Notes under the pieces: model-generated
What the model saw: the letters and a program-made list of their open reading frames with translations, nothing else
What the model was told of the DNA's origin: nothing
Database searches by the model: none
Assembly (NCBI GenBank): GCA_020718525.1
Contig: DYRX01000002.1
Location: forward strand, 1-42,176
Direction: 5' to 3'
From: Victivallis vadensis
GTDB taxonomy: Bacteria; Verrucomicrobiota; Lentisphaeria; Victivallales; GWF2-50-93
DNA: 42,176 bases
Shown here: piece after piece, positions 36,409 to 42,176 of the stretch
How positions within the stretch are numbered: the stretch's first letter is position 1
How the letters are laid out: every line of letters starts with the position of its first letter
Translations under genes and position numbers: made by a program

Positions 36409-36813
36409 TCAGTTGGGGATTTTCCTTCTCCAGGGCTCGTCTGCAAAGCATCCGTTCGGCCCCGGCCCCCTTGCGACCAGCTTCATCCCATCGCGCAGAA
36501 TCATCTGCCCATGATCGCTGGCATATGCAATCAGAGTATTGTCAAGCTCCCCGATGTTTTCAAGCTCATCAATAACACGTCCCATCTGCTCGTCTATGGC
36601 TGAGACTGCCGCGTAGTAGTGTGGGACGGCTGATTTGAAATCCTCCTCCCGGCTCTTGCCAGGGGCACCGGATGGAAATCCATGATCCCGGGAAAATTCT
36701 TCACCAGGAATGTCAAAAAATGACGATTTCAAATATTTTGAGACCAGCCTTGGCGCATCTCCAGAGAACGGACCATGCGTGTCCGTGTAGCCGACATATA
36801 GGAAAAATTGCAT
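36409..36813 (-). pseudogene. Internal fragment of a sulfatase
   Basis: 134 residues matching the middle of a type-I arylsulfatase: FFLYVGYTDTHGPFSG, then HYYAAVSAIDEQMGRVIDEL, the metal-ligand motif YASDHGQM and DEPWRRKIP just before the stop. The N-terminal third with the CxPSR formylglycine site is missing, and so is the C-terminus. The stop lies 11 bases before the PQQ-like gene start. The fragment cannot be active. Its first ATG is in the same frame as the upstream 222-aa gene, separated only by TAG and one codon, so the junction of the two is probably a deletion scar. Confidence 0.85.
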
Positions 36814-36816
36814 CTT

Positions 36817-37485
36817 CTATTCATTCTTTTTCTTGTTGTCATCCTTGTCCTTGGCATCGTCCTTCTTTTCCTCGACTTTGATCGGGATTTTGTCTGACTC
36901 CTTGTAGAGCGAATCAATCTTATTCATTATCGAGGTCCGCGAATTGACAAACGCCTCGATTGATTCCAGATAGACTTTCAGTTCCTGGTTGAACTCGTTC
37001 CTGACCCTGAGGATATGCGGATATATGGCCTTCGCATCCGGAGAATCGGAAATCCAAAGCGAGTCGAATTTGTGCGGTTTAGGCGGGGCGCACTTGCCTT
37101 TTCCCTTTTTCTGCTTGCCCTGATCCTTTTTCTCGTTCTCCTTCGCTGTCTTTTTCCACTCGGCAAGCTTCTTGTTGTAGGCGTCGTCCTCGGCCAATGT
37201 CGCCTTGTCCTTTTCAAGCCTCGCCTCCGCCGCAACCAGACTTTTTCCATATCTTTCCAGGGCCTTCGAAATCCCCTCGAACTGCCTCCTGTAAAAATTG
37301 CCCATAGTGTCGTTCTTGGACAATATTTCGCCGAGAGGCAAGATTTTCTCTGACGCTATATCTGTTTTTGTTTCAGCCCCGACTCTGTTTGGCAGGGAGA
37401 TGAAAAGATAGACAACGCCAAGAGAGACTAGAAAGCTTTGCGGCACAGCAGTTCCGCCAACAAAGATTAAACTGCGGATTTTCAC
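36817..37485 (-). CDS. Hypothetical protein with N-terminal membrane segment and charged helical body
   Basis: 222 residues from a GTG start at 37485, with AAAAGGAAAG about 11 bases upstream. One hydrophobic stretch (about 8-33, with VSLGVVYLFISLP) could be a signal anchor. The rest is Lys/Glu-rich, with a coiled-coil-like segment (about 75-115), a basic run ending in GKCAPPKPHKF, and a Lys/Asp-rich tail (EEKKDDAKDKDDNKKKNE). I do not recognise it. The body could be a periplasmic helical rod; the low-complexity tail suggests disorder. It follows the prepilin-like gene after 60 bases. Its stop is directly followed, in the same frame, by the sulfatase fragment. It may itself be chimeric. Confidence 0.55.
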   Translation of the reverse strand: MKIRSLIFVGGTAVPQSFLVSLGVVYLFISLPNRVGAETKTDIASEKILPLGEILSKNDTMGNFYRRQFEGISKALERYGKSLVAAEARLEKDKATLAEDDAYNKKLAEWKKTAKENEKKDQGKQKKGKGKCAPPKPHKFDSLWISDSPDAKAIYPHILRVRNEFNQELKVYLESIEAFVNSRTSIMNKIDSLYKESDKIPIKVEEKKDDAKDKDDNKKKNE

Positions 37486-37545
37486 AATGACGAGCTTTCC
37501 TTTTCAGCGTCCGAGATAATGCCCAAGATGATCAAAGCATTGTTT

Positions 37546-38304
37546 TTAGGGCGTTCCTGTTCCTGCAAGCCATTCTCGCCTTGTGAAGTAAGGCTTGTTT
37601 GGGAATACGTTTATATCAGTATGCCCGTCCATGAATACCATATTGCCGCTCTTTCCATTTCCATGCCTCATTGCAAATCCTCCGACGGTCATGCGTCCAG
37701 TTTCATCCACATCATCTCCAGAACCTGCCTCGCCCATGCCCTGCCAGCCACTGTATCCGCCACCTGTCTCATACTGCATTGCGCCATCAAGCATGTATGG
37801 GACATCTGAAAGTGTCCTTACGGATGTTCCGCCTTGCTTAATTTTCAGATCCATATATGCCTCATAATTCAATCCATCGTACAGAACCTTCCTCACATCA
37901 ATTCCATAGCGCCAAGTCTCGGTTGGGAAATAACTGCCGTCACTCGACCTGACTCTCCCGTACAAGGCATGCTTGTATGTCCATTTCCAGTAAAAGTTAC
38001 CCTCGAAATATCTGAACGGACTTTTAGTGAAAGCTGGGCAAATTCTAATGTCGTCCTTGTAGTAATCGTCCCAGTCTATCATCCAATCATCCGGAGTGGA
38101 AGATTGAATGCAGTTCCAGTCAGAAAAATAATTCTGCATTCCTATGCCAATCTGCTTTAGATTGCTCTTGCATATGGCGTCTTTCGCCTGGTCTCTGGCA
38201 CGTTTAAGCGCAGGCAGAAGCAGTCCTGCCAGAATTGCGATTATCGCGATTACGACCAGCAGTTCGATCAGTGTGAAAAGCCCCCTTTTCCCCCGTTTGC
38301 TCAT
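37546..38304 (-). CDS. Prepilin-type N-terminal cleavage/methylation protein with H-X-DG C-terminus
   Basis: 252 residues. The N-terminus KRGLFTLIELLVVIAIIAIL is a type IV prepilin / type II pseudopilin leader and helix with the conserved Glu. The globular part has ADKICKSNLKQIG-like start and Cys pairs. Near the end RHGNGKSGNMVFMDGHTD is the H-Xn-DG motif of the very large DUF1559/H-X9-DG group that is expanded in Lentisphaerae and Planctomycetes, with 11 rather than 9 residues here. Such proteins are often encoded beside a regulator and carbohydrate-use genes, and their role is unknown. The ATG at 38304 overlaps the regulator stop (ATGA), so translation is coupled. Confidence 0.92.
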   Translation of the reverse strand: MSKRGKRGLFTLIELLVVIAIIAILAGLLLPALKRARDQAKDAICKSNLKQIGIGMQNYFSDWNCIQSSTPDDWMIDWDDYYKDDIRICPAFTKSPFRYFEGNFYWKWTYKHALYGRVRSSDGSYFPTETWRYGIDVRKVLYDGLNYEAYMDLKIKQGGTSVRTLSDVPYMLDGAMQYETGGGYSGWQGMGEAGSGDDVDETGRMTVGGFAMRHGNGKSGNMVFMDGHTDINVFPNKPYFTRREWLAGTGTP

Positions 38305-39358
38305 TTGAGTTTCCTTTGCTTTATTGATGATACTTTGCTTCTTTTAGGCGCTATGAGAATCATTTCAGAGTGCGACGAGTCGCCGTCCATTCTTGAAAAC
38401 AGTCTTTCGGCGGCGACTCCCATTATTTTTGGCCAGTCATGGGAGACAGGCGCAAAGGATTCTATCCCGTAATAGGCGCCCGGCGAATCCGGGACATGAT
38501 ATCCTTCGCCGACGCAGATGAGGGAAATATCGTCCGGAACCTGGATTCCCTCTCTAGCAAGGACAATGAATAGGCTGTGTGCAATAGGCTCCGAAACCGT
38601 GAAGACCGCATCGAAATGCGAATTTCGCAGAAGCCCGATAAGTCTTGCGGCATCGTCCTTGGGTGAAACCCAGTTCAGCTTTATTGTGAGCGTCTCTGAA
38701 GAGAGCCCTAGCTCTTTGGAGACTTTTATGAACGTTTCGGTCCTGATGCGGAAAGACATGTCTTCTATCTCAGTGGCGACGAAGAGAATTCTGCGGTGCC
38801 CGCTCTCGAAAAGGATTTTAACAGCTTCACGCACAGCGTAGACATTGTCGGTTGTAACAGTGTCGTAGCCCTCTTCCGAATGCAGTCCCGCACACACAAG
38901 AGGAACTTTTTCTTTTTTAACTGAAGATAGGAATCCCGAAGGGACTGGAACACCTGTCATCGCAAGTATTCCGCCAATTTCGGAAATTGGTAGACTCTCC
39001 TCCACTGGCCGTGAAAAGTCTTCGAGATAGAAGTGAGTTCCTATCCCCTGGGAAGACAGTTTCTCTGCCACCGTGTCAAAGATGTTTTTGCGGGAGGACG
39101 TTCCCATGAGGGCGGCAAGCCTGGGCTTTGCGATTTCATTCGTGGTCTGCACCTGCCAGCCTTTTCCGTTCAAAGGTCGCAGTATTCCCTCGCCGCTCAA
39201 ACGGGTCAGCGCGCACGGACTGGCGTTCTGCTCACCTTGAAGTGCTCAATAAGTCCGTTTTCGCTCGGAAGAAATGTCCCGGGCGGAAATGCGCCAGAGT
39301 TAATCCTCTCCCTCAGGCGCTCGTAGATCTCGTCCTTCACAAGGGTTCTTGCATTCAT
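38301..39358 (-). pseudogene. GntR-type HTH / LacI-type sensor hybrid regulator, frameshifted
   Basis: Conceptually about 350 residues. The winged HTH begins at ATG 39358 (AGGTAGGTGATAG before it): KDEIYERLRERINSGAFPPG, then LPSENGLIEHFKVSRTPVR. There the frame is lost and stops at 39206. In the next frame it resumes as ALTRLSGEGILRPLNGKGWQ and runs through a complete LacI/GalR-type ligand-binding domain (GGILAMTGVPVPS, FESGHRRILFVATE, VPDDISLICVGEG). One missing base near 39208-39216 explains it. Such hybrids (AraR-like) sense sugars and repress nearby use genes. The promoter and TACCTGT repeats just upstream suggest autoregulation. If the frameshift is real, the downstream operon may be derepressed. 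The prepilin-like gene is coupled by ATGA. Confidence 0.88.
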
Positions 39359-39369
39359 AAGCTATCACC

Positions 39370-39400
39370 TACCTTTATTCTACCTGTTTATACCTGTATT
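39370..39400. promoter_or_regulatory. Three direct repeats TACCTKTWTW, candidate operator
   Basis: TACCTTTATT, TACCTGTTTA and TACCTGTATT start at 39370, 39381 and 39391. The 10-11 bp spacing places them on one helix face. They lie between the -10 and the ATG of the GntR-LacI gene and include its ribosome site region, as expected for an autoregulatory operator. Confidence 0.4.
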
Positions 39401-39426
39401 TTTGCACAAAAATAATGGAATGTCAA
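39398..39426 (-). promoter_or_regulatory. Sigma-70 type promoter for the GntR-LacI / prepilin / PQQ operon
   Basis: On the minus strand TTGACA (39421-39426, perfect) is followed after 17 bases by AAAAAT (39398-39403, 4 of 6). Transcription would start near 39391, inside the TACCT repeats. Confidence 0.5.
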
Positions 39427-39666
39427 GGGGGATTGCAAAAAAAGATAATTCAGTAGAACGCAGTTTTACGTAGCTTCTTTGACATGTAAAAATCAAAGTG
39501 GCACTTTTTTAACAGCGGAGTGGCGGAGGGACGTAGCCTATGGCTTCAACCAGGCATGCAATACGCAGGCACCAAGTCCAATCGCAGTCCTTGAAAAAGG
39601 TCTTCTCGGAGCTATTGTCGCTCCCGTCAATGCTCTCGTGTGCATTCAAATAGGGAAGCGTTTAAA

Positions 39667-40680
39667 ATGGGGAAAATTACAAGGGAGGAAATTGCGAGAG
39701 CCGCCAAGGTTTCCCCCTCCACTGTTTCGCGTGCGCTTTCAGGAAACCCGTTGATTCCGGAAAAGACCGCCCTCAAAATTAGACGGCTTGCCCTGGAAAA
39801 AGGATATGTTCCGAATATTGCCGCAAGACGCCTCGTATCCAGAAAAAGCTGGCAGATCGGCTTTGCAATGGAATTTGACGGACAGAGGGTGCGCAGAGGG
39901 CCAATACAGATGGGATACTATTCCGGGATACTCGACGGAGTCATCTCCGCCGCCTCTCCGGAAGGATATTCTGTTTCGATTCAGCCATACGTAGCGGACA
40001 ATCTTGAATCTGCGATAAACTTCCTGAACATATTGGAATCTGGTGCAGTTGATGGATTTGTCTTTGCCGGACTGCGCCGCGAAAGTCCAATGCTCGAGCA
40101 TCTGAAATCGCATCAGGCTCCGATAGTCCTCATCGGGATGGCAAGCCAAGGACTTCCCTCCGTCGAACTCGACTACCTTTGCGCATACAGGGAAGCCTTT
40201 TCCTCCATCACCATCGGCCCCCGCCAGAGAATCATCTTTATTGAAGGCGACAAGTCCTTCAGCTATGCGATCAAACAGAGGAAGGCTCTCGAAATTGCAG
40301 TAAAAGAGTCTTCCATCAGAATTGCGAAGATTTTTTCTGGCGACTATTCGATGAGCTGTGGATATTCTCTTGCCCCTGAAATATTGAAATCTTCCCGGCG
40401 CGGTGACTGCGCAATATTCGCAAACGACAGAATGGCGGCAGGCTTTTACAGGCATTGCCATGAAAACAAGATCGAGATCCCAGCTAGGATCGGTGTTGTT
40501 GGATGCGACAAGGATCCGAGTTCCGAAGCTCTTTTTCCTCTCCTTTCCACCATTGTTCAACCTCGGCTCGAAATGGGGGCTTCGGCATTCAGGCTTCTGC
40601 TTTCCATTGTCAAAGGAAAAGGCTTGCCAAAGCAAATCATTTTGGAACAGAGATTTCTCAAAAGAGATTCCTCATGGTAG
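39667..40680 (+). CDS. LacI-family transcriptional regulator
   Basis: 337 residues. The HTH at 1-60 (MGKITREEIARAAKVSPSTV, then SRALSGNPLIPEKT) with the hinge KGYVPNIAARRLVSRKS is typical LacI. The sensor domain follows, with YYSGILDGVISAASPEGYSV, GAVDGFVFAG and FANDRMAAGFYRHCHE. The start at 39667 has AGGGAAG 9 bases upstream; the longer frame from 39640 adds residues unlike LacI. It is divergent from the GntR-LacI gene, with a 308-base gap that holds the latter's promoter and repeats; I found no convincing promoter for this gene. The reading frame is intact, unlike its neighbours. It probably controls sugar-use genes. The TAG stop is part of the hairpin element at 40677-40715. Confidence 0.95.
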   Translation: MGKITREEIARAAKVSPSTVSRALSGNPLIPEKTALKIRRLALEKGYVPNIAARRLVSRKSWQIGFAMEFDGQRVRRGPIQMGYYSGILDGVISAASPEGYSVSIQPYVADNLESAINFLNILESGAVDGFVFAGLRRESPMLEHLKSHQAPIVLIGMASQGLPSVELDYLCAYREAFSSITIGPRQRIIFIEGDKSFSYAIKQRKALEIAVKESSIRIAKIFSGDYSMSCGYSLAPEILKSSRRGDCAIFANDRMAAGFYRHCHENKIEIPARIGVVGCDKDPSSEALFPLLSTIVQPRLEMGASAFRLLLSIVKGKGLPKQIILEQRFLKRDSSW

Positions 40681-40715
40681 ATATCCACTGACTATATTGT
40701 TGAGCGAATATTTAC
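40677..40715 (+). repeat. Dispersed imperfect-hairpin element, copy 3 (diverged)
   Basis: Arms GTAGATATCCAC (40677-40688) and GCGAATATTTAC (40704-40715). Relative to copy 2, a T-C mismatch has become a T-A pair and an A-T pair a G-T wobble, so pairing is kept at 10 of 12. The left arm contains the TAG stop of the LacI gene. It lies between convergent genes, like copy 2. Confidence 0.55.
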
Positions 40716-40805
40716 ATGTTTCTTTTAATAAGGTCTTCAATCTGTTTCTGCCTCCCTCTCTTATCTCTGACATTCCGCACTATTTTGAATCAAATGTCGG
40801 ACGAT

Positions 40806-42176
40806 TTATTTAATCCTCTTTTTTTTAATTGAATCTCTGTGTGAATTTTTAAAAGAGAACTTGTTGACGGGTGTGACCATTAAGAAGTTCGCTGTTAGGG
40901 TCGCATTTGTGCTTGGTGTTGCAGTTGTGGATGCCGACAGCTCATCGGCGAATACGACGGTGCCCTCACAAGTCCATTTATAGAATTTCCATCCATCTGC
41001 GGGAGTCGCATTGATTTCCACCAGCATTTGCGATGGAACGGTAATTGTTGCAGGTGCTGCGGTTCCTGCTTCCTGCGGAGAGACCTTCGTTGTCAATGTG
41101 ACGCTCTCAGGGATTTGTGTCAGGTATTTAGCGATGAAAATATCCGAAAACCCATTGCTGTTAGAAGGGATTAGGAAGCCCTCTCCAAAATAGTTAATGA
41201 TAGGAAAACGTCCACAGGAATAAAGATTTCCGGAGCTGTCAGCAGCTATATCAAATGGATACGCATTGCCTTTGTTTTCAGAAAACAAGCAGTTCCCGGA
41301 ACTGTCATATCCCATAAATATCATCCGATAGGTCGCAATGTAAATGCTCCCGCCGCTGGTTAACGCCATGGATTCGTTTCCGCTTTTACTTTTTTCGCTG
41401 ATGTCGCTCCAAGAGTATCTTGAAGCGGCGTTTTTGATTGCCCATTGGCATGAATCCTGGCTGTCATATTTCGCGAGGAAGGTGACAGAATGGACTGACG
41501 TGATGCTGATTCCGTTCCCGAAAACAACTGTTCCGTTAAGACATCCTTGCAGATAGAAATCCCCGGATACCTTGTCAAATTTCAGATTAAAAGCGGCATC
41601 ACTATACTTGCCACCAACATTCTTAGCCGACACGCAGGAGCCGGAAGGATCATATTTTGCATAGAAAGCATCGTATCCACCATTGCTTGTGAGTGTGATG
41701 TCGCCGAATGAGGATGCGGCGGAAAGGGATGTCCCGCAGATGAACGGATTGTCGGACTTGTCTAGATCAATGCCATAGCAGAAATCATCCTTCGATCCGC
41801 CAGCCTTTTTTGCCCAAGCACAAATGCCGGAGCTGTCATATTTCGCAATGAAAATATCGTATTCACCAGCACTTTCTAGGGAGGCGGCTCCGTCGAAAGT
41901 GATGGTTTTATTGAAGTGTCCTGCCACATAGAGATTCCCCGAGTCGTCAATCGCCTGTTGGAAGCAGTAGCAACTTGCTTTGTCGCCACCTGCTCTTCTT
42001 GCCCAAAGACATTTGCCGGATGAATCGAATTTCGCATTGAAGATATCGTATCCACCGATGGCCTCGATGGACAAGTCGCTTCTGAAATCCCGCCTACAAT
42101 CGAACCAGCCGCAAATAAATAACCTGATTCCGTGGAGGTCTTTTTAACCGCCACTTCTTTCCTTATTCTTCCGTGG
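40806..42176 (-). CDS. SBBP-type beta-propeller surface protein with InlB-like C-terminal repeat, partial, frameshifted
   Basis: The open part is 422 residues (40806-42074). It has five to six propeller blades of the SBBP type, with repeats GGYDIFNAKFDSSGKCLWAR, GEYDIFIAKYDSSGICAWAK and GGYDAFYAKYDPSGSCVSAK. A bacterial Ig/InlB-like repeat follows (ATPADGWKFYKWTCEGTVVF), then a basic tail. Another frame upstream (to the window end) reads SGYLFAAGSIVGG, clearly the preceding blade, and joins DFRSDLSIEAIGGYD across a frameshift near 42085-42097. The gene continues beyond the window, so signal peptide and start are not visible. It is probably secreted or surface-attached, and is convergent with the LacI gene. 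It may be a pseudogene if the frameshift is real. Confidence 0.8.

Noticed and set aside
39510..39600. Possible tRNA-like segment upstream of the LacI gene
   Set aside because: No acceptor stem or T-loop could be paired.

Overview
The window looks like a piece of an anaerobic, Gram-negative PVC-superphylum bacterium, most likely Lentisphaerota (Victivallis-like). This is inferred from gene content, not from a marker gene. The pointers are a MoxR/DUF58/von Willebrand A/DUF4175/DUF4159 operon, a prepilin-type protein encoded next to a GntR-LacI hybrid regulator, PQQ-like propeller and sulfatase genes, lipobox and signal-peptide proteins, and an anaerobe-type NifX/Mrp (orange-protein-like) locus.

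Region 1 (1-4.3 kb) is a compact sigma-54 regulon. A PAS-AAA+-Fis enhancer-binding protein gene (877-2322) lies between two outward-reading operons. The left one (minus strand) encodes a NifX-type protein and two tiny glycine-rich DUF5320-like proteins. The right one (plus strand) encodes a second NifX-type protein and an Mrp/NBP35 ATPase fused to a third NifX domain. Each operon has a -24/-12 promoter, and each promoter has the same palindrome (ATTGCAT-T-ATGCAAT type) centred exactly 131 bp upstream of its -12 GC. Gene content and layout resemble the Desulfovibrio orange-protein (orp) locus.

Region 2 (4.3-5.25 kb) is non-coding and full of hairpins and short repeats.

Region 3 (5.25-24.1 kb) is one tightly spaced plus-strand operon: lipoprotein, large secreted protein, MoxR AAA+ ATPase, DUF58 protein, BatA-like protein, VWA membrane protein, DUF4175-like membrane protein, DUF4159 protein with a CCCC run, and a 1566-residue thioredoxin / HEAT / second CxxC domain / CcdA-DsbD-like membrane fusion. 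It looks like an envelope-assembly or envelope-stress machine built around MoxR-VWA chaperoning, with a thiol-redox relay at the end.

Region 4 (24.2-28.6 kb) is a divergent pair: a transglutaminase-like protein and a probable TIM-barrel glycosidase-like protein, neither with a signal peptide.

Region 5 (28.6-42.2 kb) is an accessory, partly decaying carbohydrate-use island. It holds an IS3 transposase fragment, two separate sulfatase fragments, an esterase without a normal start codon, an MFS symporter with a 315-residue insertion, a PQQ-like propeller gene with two frameshifts, a prepilin-like protein, a frameshifted GntR-LacI regulator, an intact LacI regulator and an SBBP-repeat surface protein with a frameshift that runs off the window. 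A dispersed imperfect hairpin of 36-40 bp occurs three times, and at two of those sites it supplies the stop codon of the preceding gene.
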